This document shows, one piece after another, positions 41,987 through 54,118 of a stretch of DNA of 64,000 nt. The notes beneath the pieces are model-generated. The model ran no database searches. It was not told the DNA's origin and worked only from the letters and a program-made list of their open reading frames with translations. Source of the DNA: Centrapalus pauciflorus (lineage: Eukaryota; Streptophyta; Magnoliopsida; Asterales; Asteraceae); assembly GCA_020465985.1 (NCBI GenBank), contig JAANYP010001790.1:902501-966500 (forward strand), in the 5' to 3' direction. A program made the translations under genes and the position numbers. Position 1 is the stretch's first letter. Every line of letters begins with the position of its first letter.

Positions 41987-44900
41987 ATGGAAGAGAAAAA
42001 GAGGTGCATTGTGAAGTTGTACATTGTGTTAGTAAGCATTGTACTTCAATGGAAGACAATGGCACTCAACAATCTAACTCTACCATTACCAGGCCAACAC
42101 CCTTCTCCTGACCTTGTTGCCCAAAATCTTCAAAGGTTCTTTCTTTCTTTCTTTCTTTCTTCTTTCTTCACAATGTGCCTTACTTTCCTCTGTTTTTTGC
42201 TTACATTTTTCAAACTTACAACTTACATCCTTGGTGTTTCATGTATTTCCATTTTTTCACCTTATCTTTTGTTAAAATTACTAATAAAACAATCCTTTTG
42301 ACCAAATGGCTTTTGTCTTTTGGTCCACCGACTAAAAGGTTGTGGGTTTAAGTCTCACTTAAGAGATACAACAATTTGGAGAGAATTTCGTATATATTCT
42401 TGTAAACTTTAAAGATTAAGTATGTACCTTGCAAATTTCCTTATTACATATGTATCCTTCTAAAACTTAAAAATCTCACATGCATATCCAAATGACTATT
42501 TTAAATTTAATTACATCATTAAAAAATATATAAAATATCATTTTATTAATTAACTTAATATTGAATTAAATTAGAAAATGATATATATATTTTTTTAATT
42601 TATTTTTTTGTTGGGATTTAAGGTGGTAGTTTAGGTATTCAAAAAAATTTTAAATGAAAAAAAATTTAAAATAGTCATTTGAAAATATACATATAATAAG
42701 GAATTTTACAAAGAGATATGTGTAATATTTAAAGTTAAGAAAGATATATACGACATTCTCCATTAATTATAGAGAGAAATAAAGATGGTTTATATAGCAT
42801 ATATCCTAAAGTTGGATGTCTAAAAGGAAATAATGTTTGGATAGATATGACCCCATATCCAAGTGATGTAGGTAAATTAAATGTATGTATTTATGTTTGT
42901 TTTAAATATTTATCAAAGATAATTGTAATATAATGTATTAATGTATCATTGATTTGTACAAAAAACACTTTTTATTTATGGTTTACATTTTTATATTTAC
43001 TAACCCTTTTCCTAAAGTTAAAAAAGTTTATTTTTTACATATTAAAGAGGCTTTTTTAATTATAACAATTCATTTTTTTTAATATACTTTGAAAAATATT
43101 TTTGTAGAAATATGGTTTTTTCAAGTATTTAGTCACATTGCTGTAAAAGATGAATTGTTTAAAGTAATGAAAATACGTTACTATGATTTACAAACAAGAA
43201 TTAAATTATATTATTATTTTACTCACTTAATGTATATATTTTATAAAATAATAATTATAAAATCAAGTTCATCAATAAATAATATTTGGTAACGAATTTC
43301 CTATGTTAGAAATCTGACTAGAAGTAACAATTGTATATTAAGCTGAAAAAAGAAAATAATAGAAAGACAATAAAATAATAACTATAAATTGGGTTTGATG
43401 TGTTATAACTTATAAACTAACAGTGTAAGGAAAACGGTTTTATATAAAAAAGAAGTAGCATACTTTCATGTCTCAAAATAATTAACGTATTTTAAAATTG
43501 ATATATTATTTTAATTAATTTAACATTATTGGAATATAATTTTTTATATGAATTTTCATAACAAAATACAGGGAATTAGAAAAATAAAATAATAAAGTAA
43601 TAAGTAGTAATTAGTAAAGAGGATGATGGATGTTTTATCTTTCAAAGTGTACTTGAGCCCAGTGCTAATATAATAATAATATTAATAAAATAATTAAAAT
43701 TGGTCTACTTTTGACTTTTTCTTTGTTCAAGATATTATGGAAATGGTCCCTTTGTGGCTTTGTCTTGGATACTTGTGCACTTTTGCTTTCCATCTCATCA
43801 CTTATTTTCATTCCTTGTCCCCATTTATGTATTACACACATTCTATTAACAATTATTTTATTTTATTTTTTGTATTTTTGATGTATTTACGGATAGCATC
43901 ATGCTAGAAGCTGTTTGGTTTTTAACAACATTGTTTTTGTTAAAAAAAATTTATCCATAAAAATGATTTAAATGTTAAGAAATTACACATTTGATTTGTT
44001 TGTTGGAATTTGAGGTAATCAAAAAGAAAAGAAAATTATATTTTAGGGTTTAATACCAAAAAAAATAATATATTTTTCATGTTTTTGCGGTTTAGTCTTT
44101 CCGTATTATTTTTTACCAATAAAATCATTAAGTAACATATTTGTTTGTGATTTTTGAAATTTTTTTTAATCTCTCAAAAAAGTTTTTAAATTTGTGGACT
44201 TTTCAGAGAAAACTAGTGAAATCATGTTGTTTTTTTTTTAAAAAAGGAAAGGGTTGATTATGAAAAAACAAAATTTCGCCGAAAACCGGATTGAAAACAA
44301 AAGCTTGAGGACTTTCTTAAGAAAAAAAATAACACGAAAGGACTAAATCGCAAAAGCATGAAAACATGTTGGTTTTTTATATATTAAACCCTATATTTTA
44401 ATTAATAACACAATCTAATATCTTAGATAATATTCAAATTTTTACAGGAGGGTAAATTTATCAATAACAAGAAGAGAGATGCTATCCTACGACAACATGG
44501 ACTCGACTACATCTTGCCTGACCGGAAACCCAATCGACGATTGCTGGCGGTGCGATCCCAATTGGCATCTAAACCGCCAACGTCTCGCCGATTGCGGCAT
44601 CGGCTTCGGCCAATACGCTTTAGGCGGCAAAGGCGGCCGCTACTATGTCGTAACCGATTCCTCCGATCACGACGCCGTTAACCCCCGTCCAGGCACTCTC
44701 CGGTGGGCCGTTATCCAAACCGAACCTCTCTGGATAGTTTTTCCGACCAACATGCACATCATACTCTCACAAGAACTCATTTTTAACAGCTTTAAAACGC
44801 TCGACGGACGTGGCGCCAACGTCCACATCACCGGCGGCGGTTGCATTACTCTACAATACATTACAAATGTCATCATCCATAACATCCATATCCACCATTG

Positions 44901-47900
44901 TTACCAGTCCGGCAACACCAACGTCCGTTCAAGTCCCACGCATTACGGCTACCGGACAAAATCCGACGGAGACGGGATATCCATATTTGGTTCTCGTGAT
45001 CTTTGGATCGATCACTGCTCGTTGTCACATTGCAAAGACGGATTGATTGATGCGGTTATGGGTTCCACCGGAATCACGATATCTAATAACTTTTTTTCGC
45101 ATCATGATGAGGTGATGTTGCTGGGACACAGTGACAATTACTTGCCGGATTCCGGTATGCAGGTGACGATTGCGTTTAACCATTTCGGAGAAAAGTTGGT
45201 GCAGAGAATGCCGAGGTGCCGGAGAGGGTATATACATGTGGTTAACAATGTGTATTCCCGGTGGGAAATGTACGCAATCGGAGGGAGTGGAAATCCGACG
45301 ATTAACAGTCAGGGAAACCGGTATACTGCTCCGGCAAATCCTAATGCCAAGGAGGTATGAAATTTTTTAATGAAATTAACTATCATACAATAATTGAAAT
45401 TAGGGATAAATTCCAAAATATAATAATTATTATTATTTTTATATATTTGTGGTTTACGGTAATATTTTTAAGGGTTAATATTAAAAAAACTCAATCAACT
45501 CTTTTCATTTTTGTAATTTAATCCCAAAAGTTTTTTGTGGTTGTTTAAGTCTCTAAACTATTTTTGTTTTATTCAAAAGTATATATTTGACTGGTTACCA
45601 AACAAGTAACTTTAGTTTTTTTTCACTTGATTAATGTTAGAAAAAACTCACAATCTTTTCATATTTTAACGATCAATTTCCTAAACTTTTTATTTTATCA
45701 ATTGTGTTTTTAGGTTTATCCGGTAGCCTGTAAATATATATATTTCCGAATAAGACAAATATAGTTTAGAGACGTAAATAATTAAATAAAAAAGTTTAGG
45801 GGCTTAATTAAGAAAATAAAAAAAAACGTTAGATTGAGTTTTTTCAATATTAACCCTATTTTAAATAGGACTCTCCTTAATTTTTACTAATCATGTGCTA
45901 CCCTCCTCTCACATGTATTTTTATTAATAACGTGAGAGTCACTTATTAAACTTAACCCTCTCTCACATTACGAGTGAGGTGTAAAATTGACCTTTTTAAA
46001 ACTGATCTAAAATAACATCCACTTTACACTTTTTAACTAATCGGTCATTTTAAAAATAAACAAGAAGTGAAATGTAAACCGGTTTATGAGGTCATAAACA
46101 ACTTTTTATTACAATAAAAATATATTGCTACTAAAAAGTTATGGGTGAGCTAAACCGGTTTTCATGTCACTTTTGATATTGTTGGTCCTAAAACAAAGTG
46201 ATTGATTTCAATTTTGGATAAAATTTAAAAGATATTATTAGTAAAGAAATATGAAAAATGTTATTTTTTATGGTATATTGAGATTTGAAATTAATTTGGT
46301 GATTTTAATGGTGGATTATACTTGATGGAAAAGGTGACGAAGAGGGTGGAAACAGCTCAGGAACATTGGAAGGGATGGAACTGGAGGAGTGAAGGGGATA
46401 TTCTGGTGAACGGAGCTTTCTTTGTTGCTTCCGGCGAAGGTTTAGAGCTCAAGTATGAGAAAGCCTACAGTGTCGAGCCTAAATCGGCCGCCTTGATCGA
46501 CCAACTCACCATGAACTCCGGCGTCCTTGGTAGCAGGTTCCATATCTATCCTTTTTTTTTGAATATCCAATGTTCATTTGTTTACTTTTTAACAGAAACC
46601 GTTAAGCATTAGTAAACGTTTCAGCAAATTAAACTGGTAATAACTATACTTAGTGTCTGTTTGTTTACCTTTTAATAGAATCATTAAGTTCTTAATAGAA
46701 TTATTAAGAGGTTATTTTATATTTGATATATAATTTTCCTATAACCATAATGGCTTCTTGCCTTCTTGTCATTTACTTTAGTCTATAATCTGCATTTAAC
46801 ATATAATTTTTCTTTCAAACGAGAAGTTATGTTAAGTAGCTTCTATTAAATTTACCAAACAGACCTTAATAAATGTTCAATCACGATTATTTAGTAACTA
46901 CTTTGCCACGTGTGGACCCCACGTTTAATTCGTCACGTGTCAAAACGTCAATATATCACATACCATTACTAAAATTAAATTTGAACTAAAATCACAATTC
47001 AATCTGTTATAATCTAATTTGACTAATCTAATATATAATTAACTAAAATCTAATAAACTCAATTTTTTATAATTATTTCATGTGTTTTTATGAATATCTA
47101 TTCTTAATTTTTTTTTTTAATTTCAACTCATGTAGTTTATGGATATATATAACCTAGTCTGGTATAATTTCAACAAATTAAAGAGTGATTAATAATTGCT
47201 TATTTTCACTTTCAAAAGAATCTTTGGTAAGTAAATCAAATCATACTGAATCATACAGATAAAACATAATAAACATGTCTACTTTACATATTTTCTAGAC
47301 ATACTTTTGACCTTTTTTTGATTGTATTTGCTTTTACCTCTTATCTTCAATTTGATTCACCTTTTTTTCTTTTTCTTTTTTTTTTTTTAAAAAAAATATA
47401 ATATAATAATAAACAGATGATGAGTATTTTGAAAATTTACCCTAAAGTTGCAATTTATTCCATTAGTTCTCCACCAATCATGGTTGTTTAGTAATTTGAT
47501 GATGTCATTTCACCTCATTGCTCTCATGTTCAAGAATTTATTGCCTATTAATGCCCTTCATTTGTAATTTTTTTTTAACCTCCAAAACTTGCCATTTTAG
47601 TATACTTTTTTTCTTAAAAATCTATTGGGAAATTACTAATGATGGGTTTTAATCATGCTAAACTTGTCATTTACTCATTGTCATACAAATTTAACGAAGC
47701 AACTTAAGTTGATTTTATACATATTTTTAAGTTTCTAATAATTTCATTCATATCAAGTTTCTACTGTTAATTAGTACATGAAATATTAAATGGCGAAAAT
47801 TCAAATAATTTGAGCTTCAAAATGGTTTAGTTTGAGTGATTCATGCACACTTGTTTCTACGAAGCAACTTAAGTTGATTTTATACATATTTTTTTATATA

Positions 47901-48152
47901 AACGTTGGTTATGTTTTTATCAGTCCTGAATGTTTGTGATATGTGGTTTTGATGATCAATAGAAACAATAAGCTTGGGAAGTGGACTGGTGGCGATGGTG
48001 ATGCTGAAGTTGATGGTAGTGAAGATGACTATGGTGAATTCAGTGATGGGTCTTCTCGGCCAAACTCTATGACATTAGTTTCGTCTTTTTTAATTGCATT
48101 GTTATCGTTCATGTTCTTGTGTTCTTTTTACAATCCGATTGTATTATTGTGA
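41987..48152 (+). CDS. PMR6: Pectate lyase, PMR6/PLL13 type (four exons)
   Basis: Exons 41987-42135, 44448-45354, 46334-46536 and 47963-48152, all with GT/AG introns of 2312, 979 and 1426 bp, give 482 aa. Residues 1-26 form a signal peptide. The pectate lyase N motif follows (HPSPD), then CLTGNPIDDCWRCDPNW (~73-89) and the PL1 parallel beta-helix. WIDHCS lies at 236-241, DGLIDA (Ca2+-binding Asp) at 247-252 and RMPRCRRG with the catalytic Arg at 303-310. Exon 4 adds an Asp/Gly/Ser-rich stretch and a hydrophobic C-terminus (about 459-482) suited to a GPI anchor. It cleaves de-esterified homogalacturonan by beta-elimination at the cell surface. The N-terminal wording and anchored tail match Arabidopsis PMR6, whose loss gives powdery mildew resistance. 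Orthology is inferred from recognition, not from a tree. Confidence 0.95.
42378..42761. mobile_element. TIR element in pectate lyase intron 1 (first)
   Basis: GGAGAGAATTTCGTATATAT at 42378 against ATATATACGACATTCTCC ending at 42761, with similarity continuing inward about 100 bp (taagtatgtacc / ggaattttac). Related to the foldback at 57939 (GGAGAATTTCATATAT). No exact TSD. Confidence 0.75.
44046..44391. mobile_element. MULE-type MITE in intron 1 (second), 346 bp
   Basis: GGGTTTAATACC at 44046 against ATATTAAACCC at 44381-44391; the ends match for about 60 bp (tttttgcggtttagtctttccgt). A perfect 9-bp TSD TATATTTTA lies at 44037-44045 and 44392-44400. Its right end is only 56 bp before exon 2, close to where the branch point and polypyrimidine tract must be. 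Confidence 0.93.
45472..45856. mobile_element. MULE-type MITE in intron 2, 385 bp
   Basis: GGGTTAATATTAAAAAAACTC on the left against GAGTTTTTTCAATATTAACCC on the right, ends pairing well. The flanks tatttttaa and tattttaaa are a near-match 9-bp TSD. Confidence 0.85.
46653..46865. mobile_element. Tourist-like (PIF/Harbinger) MITE in intron 3, 213 bp
   Basis: GTGTCTGTTTGTTTACC at 46653 against TTTACCAAACAGACC ending at 46865, flanked by TTA on both sides (46650-46652, 46866-46868), the 3-bp TSD of PIF/Harbinger. Confidence 0.8.
47695..47895. repeat. 34-bp direct repeat in intron 3
   Basis: cgaagcaacttaagttga followed by ttttatacatattttt occurs at about 47695 and 47860, about 165 bp apart; the second copy lies about 70 bp before exon 4. 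Confidence 0.85.
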
Positions 48153-49270
48153 CATCAAAACATTTGGGAAAAAGTTCTCCAAACTGATTTTGAATTGACA
48201 AGGTCTTTGTTTATCCTTCGATCTCTCTTTTTCATGTCAATTTATATAATCTCACTAAAAGTGAATACACAACCATTTACACGCAGCACTAAACTTATTT
48301 GGTAATAACATTACAATATACTTTATAGCCGATCCAAGTTTTATTGTGGCCAACTTTTGATTGTCACATTATGAAATGACTGAAAATGTATCTAAGTAAA
48401 TGCTACATCGTCAAGTATATATTTTATATTTATATCAAACTAATAATAAAGGTACTTACGAGAATTTATGATAATATAATCGATAAAAAGGTTTTTTTTT
48501 TAATATTTTTTGTAAATTAATTAGACAAAAAAAGCATTTAACAACTTTATATATGTCTATTTTGATTACTTATTATATAACTAAAGTAACCACATTAATA
48601 ATTAATGATTTATCAAGATTTAGAACCACTGAGCTAAAGAATTTAAAAATGTCCCAAATTTTGTTTATACTTCAAATGTATAACTTTCACATTTTGATAT
48701 GCATACGTTATATTAAATTATATTAATATTTATTAGTAAATTTTATATCGATGATCTCATGATCATTGGGTCTGTATTGGCCCAGAATATAGGCCCATGG
48801 GTGATTTCACATCTGGGTAACCCTGGCCTTGTATAGTTGTATCTATTTTGAACCTGTCCAATTAGAGTTGAGTTAAATGTTAAATTTATTCTAGCACTAA
48901 AATTTTAAATAAAAAAAAATTCTGGTATCTTTAAATTTTGTAGAAGAGAAATGACCGCGACAAGTAACAAAATTATAGGAAAAAAAATCATGAAAAGAGG
49001 AAAATATCTAATTATCATGTTAAATTGGATGAATAGTAAATTATTGAATTGGTCCATGTGATTTGTCTAGAATTATAGAAACGGTATCACAACATTCAGA
49101 GTTGCATAAATGATCAATGACTTGATGGTTAGGAGTAGTAGTAGGATAGTTTGCCGTTAAAAAAAAACTGTTAATCTACCGTTAAACATTTTAAAATGAC
49201 ATTGTTACCCTTAAAAGTTTGGTCTTCATGTTTGCAATATATTACATATACGGTCCTTAGTCATAATTTA
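48153..49270. other. 3' flank of the pectate lyase gene
   Basis: Probable 3' UTR in the first few hundred bases, then AT-rich spacer. No clear poly(A) signal can be chosen. A GC-richer patch (ggcccagaatataggcccatgg) is at about 48779. Confidence 0.4.
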
Positions 49271-49616
49271 ATAACATTTAGGGTGAATTACAATTTTCGT
49301 CACTGTGCTTATACAATAATTAGGGTTATCATCCTTTTCATATGAAATTACAATTACAGTACTTATAGTTGGCGTTTTATTATGTTTTTGGTCCCTTTCT
49401 TCAATATTTTTTTAAAATGACAAAGTTACCCTTTCATTATATTTCAGTTTTGGTCCCTAATCAATATTTCTTCTTTATTTCATTTTATTAATGCTTTTTT
49501 ATTCTTTTATAATTGATTTATTATATTGTCTTATTAGTACAATTAAAATTTAACTTAAGTAATCAATTATATAATATGTTGTATTCTATTATTTTGTTTT
49601 ATTAAAACTTAATTGA

Positions 49617-49620
49617 AGTA

Positions 49621-49689
<69 letters not shown>

Positions 49690-49690
49690 G
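49617..49690. repeat. (ATT)n microsatellite
   Basis: About 24 ATT units. Confidence 0.95.
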
Positions 49691-49719
49691 TTTTTATTAT
49701 TGTTGTTACTATTAATTAA

Positions 49720-49744
49720 CTAGTTTGTTCACATATTACATGTG
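49720..49744 (-). mobile_element. Possible Helitron 3' terminus
   Basis: In reverse sense a hairpin CACATGTAATATGTG followed after 6 nt by CTAG and a flanking T. No matching 5' end found. Confidence 0.4.
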
Positions 49745-50302
49745 TTATTAATAAAAATTTAAACTGAAAATGTAAACACATAAATATTAATTATAAAAAA
49801 TTTTAAGAATATTATTATCTATCATAACTACTATTTTTATAAGTTTTAAAGTAAATATTAATAATAGGTACTTTCAGATCAATAAATTTCTAAATTTTAA
49901 TAAATACAATTTGATATTTTAATGTCAGACATTATATTTTATTACAAAAAATAAAATTATTATAAATATCTTTTTACTAATTATCTCATACTTGTCAAAC
50001 ATTTAATATTTTCGAACAATGTGTATTTCTTTTTAAACTATTTTAATAAGCTTATAATATATAAATTAATTTTTTAGTTAGATATATAGATATGTAGATT
50101 GAGGTTCAATTGAGAACTTTTATGCATCAAGAACCTCGACAAACTTTTGTGCATCGGATAATCTACCAAGGGTGCACAAAGGGCATTTAGGGAAAACTAA
50201 AGATATGGTAATTAATTTAATTCTAAAAATCATTATAAGATAATTAGGAGTTACATTTTGAATTAAAATCTCATATTAACTACATTCCTCATTTTCCTCC
50301 TC

Positions 50303-50305
<3 letters not shown>

Positions 50306-50365
<60 letters not shown>
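50306..50365. repeat. (CT)n microsatellite
   Basis: About 30 CT units within the MULE-type element. Confidence 0.95.
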
Positions 50366-50369
<4 letters not shown>

Positions 50370-50404
50370 CCTTTCTCTCTAATCGTGTTTTTCATGTTTT
50401 TCAT

Positions 50405-50830
50405 AGTGATGATGATTTGAAGACGAAGATTAACGATTAAGAACGATAATGATGAACATGAACAAGAGATGCAACCGATGATGATTATGAAGAACACGAT
50501 GTATAGATGGATGATGAACGATGAATAATGATGATGCATAGATGAATGATGAACAATGACGATGCATAGATGGATGATGAACGATGAACAACGAAAAATG
50601 ATGATGCATAAATGGATGATGAACAATGACGATACATATATGAATGATGAACAAGTTGAACATGGTGCATAGATGAATGAAGAATATGAACGACGAACAC
50701 GATGCATAGATGAATGATGAACAAGTTGAACACGATGCATAAATGAATTTGTGTATTTTTTTGTTAAATGCGTCTTTTTTGAACACGATACATAGATAAA
50801 CACGATTAACGATGAAAACATCGATCTCCA
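50405..50830. repeat. gatgcatagatgaatgatgaac minisatellite
   Basis: The phrase gatgcatagatgaatgatga (with variants) recurs at about 50530, 50565, 50603, 50633, 50670, 50701 and 50739, joined by acgatgaacaa or agttgaacacg linkers. The word gatgcat also occurs in the element's own TIRs. Confidence 0.85.
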
Positions 50831-51537
50831 TCATCTTTTTTGAATTTGTGTAATTTTTTTAAATTTGAAAATTTATCAATTGAATTTATTTAGCATTTAT
50901 TATTTGTTGAAATATTAAATTTAATGAGGTATGCACATTCCCCAAAATGCCCTTCCTTGTTTGTTTTTATAATGCACAAGATGCATAAAATTGTCCAACT
51001 ATAGACCATTTTGTCATTAATCTAAACCATACAATTTTTGGATTTAATGGATGATATAGGTTCTTTTGTACCTCGATGCATAAAAGTTCTCAATTGAACC
51101 TCCCTCTAGATATGTATATATAATATAAGATTTAGATTTATTAGATTTTTTTTTAAAAAACTAGTTTTTAAATAAATATATAGATAACATAATCTTTAAT
51201 TATTGATGTATTATGCGAATAAGTTTAATAAAAATTATTTACATAAAATGTATATATAAACTAAAATTTTGATATTAAAATATTATTTATTTAAAAATAT
51301 AAGAATAATATTATTATTTGTTGTTTCTAGTTTTACAAATAAATATGAATAGTAATTTTTTTATTTATAAATTTCTAAACTTTAATTAAAAAAGATTTAT
51401 TAGATTTGATATAATTAGTTTCTAAACAAATATATAGATAACATTTATCAGATTTTATGATTCTTGATTTAGATTAGAATTTGTATTTCATCTTAATTTT
51501 TAATTATTACGAGTTATGTTTATCTTTTATTTTAAAG

Positions 51538-51760
51538 GGTAAATTACAATTTTCGTCCCTGTGGTTATATATAAATTATGGTTACGATCCTTTTTACGTT
51601 AAAATTCTCAGTATATATGGTTGTCAATTTGTTATGATTTTAGTCCTTTGACTAGTTATTTTTTTAAAAATGACAATTTTGTCCATTTAACTTTATTTCA
51701 GTTTTTGTCCCTGACTAATTACTTTCTTTTTTTTTTATATTATCTTAATTACTTTTATCC
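51538..51760 (+). repeat. Left-arm relative of the GGGTAAATTAC elements
   Basis: GGGTAAATTACAATTTTCG...tccctgtggttata, the same terminus type as the MULE-type element at 54845. Its right partner is probably among the inverted sequences at 54120-56140. Confidence 0.55.
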
Positions 51761-51840
51761 TATTATTATTTATTTAATATTTATTCTTTTTCTTATTGTT
51801 ACAATTTAATTAAAAGTATTATTATCTCAATATATTGTCT

Positions 51841-51867
51841 ATTATTATTATTATTATTATTATTATA

Positions 51868-51900
<33 letters not shown>

Positions 51901-51901
51901 T
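51841..51901. repeat. (ATT)n microsatellite
   Basis: About 20 ATT units with one interruption. Confidence 0.95.
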
Positions 51902-52071
51902 GTTTATTTATTTGATATGTTCTTTTTTTTATTAATTATTACAAGAATTAAAATAAAAATAACTTTTTGTATATATGGATTTGTATATAAATAAGTTGTA
52001 TTGTTATTATTACTTACTTATCTTTAATTTATTTATTTTGTTAAGTGAGTATGTTTTGATTTATTTTAGAA

Positions 52072-52085
52072 TATATATATATATA

Positions 52086-52147
<62 letters not shown>
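52072..52147. repeat. (TA)n-(AC)n-(TA)n compound microsatellite
   Basis: TA block, then about 16 AC units (52086-52117), then TA. Confidence 0.95.
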
Positions 52148-52152
<5 letters not shown>

Positions 52153-52202
52153 TTCACTAAAATTTTTATATGTATATAAACCGCATATGTTTAAAGGTAG
52201 AT

Positions 52203-54118
52203 TGTAACATCCCACTTTTGGGACAGGGACGTGGAATTATGTGATTGGGCTGATTATATTATTATAATTGAGTTGGGCCAATTATTGAGTTATACGTGGA
52301 AGTATCACGTGATAAGATTTTTGGGCTAACCGGGCGACAGAGTTAAAGTTTTAATAAGAGATTATAATATTGAGAATTATTAATTAAATTGAGACCCGAT
52401 GATATAAAGTTTGTATTTTGGGATAGCGGGTTCGGATATTGGGTATCGGACCGAGTTAAAGAGAAAACGTATATATTATTGAGCTCCTTGCTTTGTTGCT
52501 TCATAATTCAACTTCCAAAATCAGAGCTTTAAGTGTGTTTGTGTGTGTGACTTGAATTCCAGCATCTGCAATCAGAGATTGAAGCCTCAAATCATGATTA
52601 AAGCTTCCAAAATTCATCATCATCTTCACCTTTGAGTTTAGGTTAGATTTGAGCTTAAATTCGTGAATTAAGTGTTGTGAATCGTGGATAAGTAATTCAA
52701 TTGAGTTTTTGTATGTTAATGAGTAAATTCAGGCGTATATCTTTGGTAAAATCGAGCAAAAATCGGGTTTTGAGGTATGAAGTCGATGCTGTCAAAAAAC
52801 AGAGCATTCATGGCTGACAGTCAGTTTACGCGGCCGCGTAGGGTTTGCTACGCGGCAGCGTAGGTATTTGTTTACAAGCCCGTGTAAAAAGCTACAGGGT
52901 GGTGTAAAGATGGAGCGACGCGCCCGCGTGGGTTTTGTTACGCGGTCGCGTGGGTTTTGCTACGCGCCCGCGTGGGTTTTGTTACGCGGCCGCGTGGGTT
53001 GCAGTCACACCATCTTGTAAAAATCCTACACCACCGCGTAAGGAGGCTGCTACGCCGCCGCGTAAGAAATCTTACACGGTCGCGTGAAAATTCAGAAAAA
53101 TAAATATATTTTAAGCGTTTATTTAGGGATGGGTTAGTGATATTGAGTTATTCCCTTGTGTTTGGGTATTCGGGTTGTGTGGGTTTAGTGGTTGGGTATC
53201 TGGGTTCGTGCGAGTTGCCTGAGTATTGTGTATAGAATTGTTGGGTTGTGATTGTGATATTGAGAATTGTGTTGTGATTCCAGGGTCTCGAGTTGATAGG
53301 GTTGGGGGACGGGCAGGGAACCGAGGCTACGTAGTGAGACTTCAGGGCAGGTGAGTTTGCATGCTTTTCTGAGATAATTGTACGATAATTTATTTATACT
53401 TGCATGACCTTTTTCTGAGCTTTCTTTATGAGATTATTATGAGTTTCTTACGAGTTTTATTACTGAGATACTGTCATGCATGTATATGTGTTTATTGTGA
53501 ACTGAGTTTTACTATATGTGATTTGAGACACACGAGCTATCGAGTTACTAAACCGTACGGCTGGGCAGGGGTTGGGTCGCTCCCAATTCCCTTTTGAGTT
53601 CCTGACGACTGCTTTGTGCGGTCTAGGGATTTGGGTACGTGGATTTACCCACACGAGTTGAGTACCTATTGAGCTATCTTGTGGGATCTCATATACTTGT
53701 TCAGTAGAGAACGCTGAACGTTTTAATATCGAGATATTTATTTATTGAGTTTTGTAATCGTACACTAACCCTTGCATTCTCACCAGCGTTAGCTGACCCA
53801 ATGTGTGTGTTGTTGTTGTGTGTGTCTCAGGTGATCAGAGATCTAGTAGGCCTGCTGTACCCAAATAGGGTTACTGTGACATCGTTCGAGGAGTTAGTTA
53901 CCTGTGTTAGAGGTAATAATATTCTTGGGGAATGTTTATGTGTAATTCGGATATTGTGTAGTTTGATCAGAGACTTCCGTGACTTAATTATGTAATTAAA
54001 GTTTTAAAATTATCGGGTTGCTGCATGTGTGTATTGGGAATAACATAGAGATTATTATATTATATCGTTGCTGATGTGGTATTTATGTGGCATTGTGGAT
54101 TAGTTTGAGGGTGTTACA
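52203..54118 (+). mobile_element. Ty3/gypsy solo LTR, 1916 bp
   Basis: Starts TGTAACATCCC and ends GGGTGTTACA, as the LTR at 4916. A perfect 5-bp TSD TAGAT is at 52198-52202 and 54119-54123, and there is no internal region, so it is a solo LTR left by LTR-LTR recombination. A TATA-like tatatatt is at about 52469. Short frames at 53400 and 53801 are not genes. Confidence 0.95.
52827..53092 (+). repeat. GC-rich palindromic 20-24-bp array inside the solo LTR
   Basis: About 12 units of the type tACGCGGCCGCGTgggttttgct. Unit starts are near 52828, 52850, 52874, 52894, 52919, 52940, 52962, 52984, 53007, 53028, 53051 and 53073. Units 5-8 are nearly identical; others are degraded to acaccatcttgt-like forms. 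Dense in CpG within a very AT-rich region. Confidence 0.92.

Larger units (their letters stand above)
50097..51106. mobile_element. MULE-type element, 1010 bp, with CT tract and minisatellite
   Basis: Ends GAGGTTCAATTGAGAAC then TTTTATGCATC (50101) and the inverse GATGCATAAAAGTTCTC then AATTGAACCTC (51075). A perfect 10-bp TSD TAGATATGTA lies at 50087-50096 and 51107-51116. The interior has (CT)n at 50306-50365 and a diverged ~30-50-bp minisatellite at 50405-50830. No transposase; reverse frames here are repeat readings. Confidence 0.93.

Noticed and set aside
42300..42350. tRNA gene or SINE in pectate lyase intron 1
   Set aside because: gtgggtttaagtctcac looks like a B box, but no credible A box, cloverleaf, tail or TSD was found.
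50276..50834. Reverse-strand frames of 82-181 residues rich in Ser, Phe, Ile and His
   Set aside because: All three reverse frames are open because the minisatellite and CT tract lack stops; readings such as SSFIYA are repeat translations.
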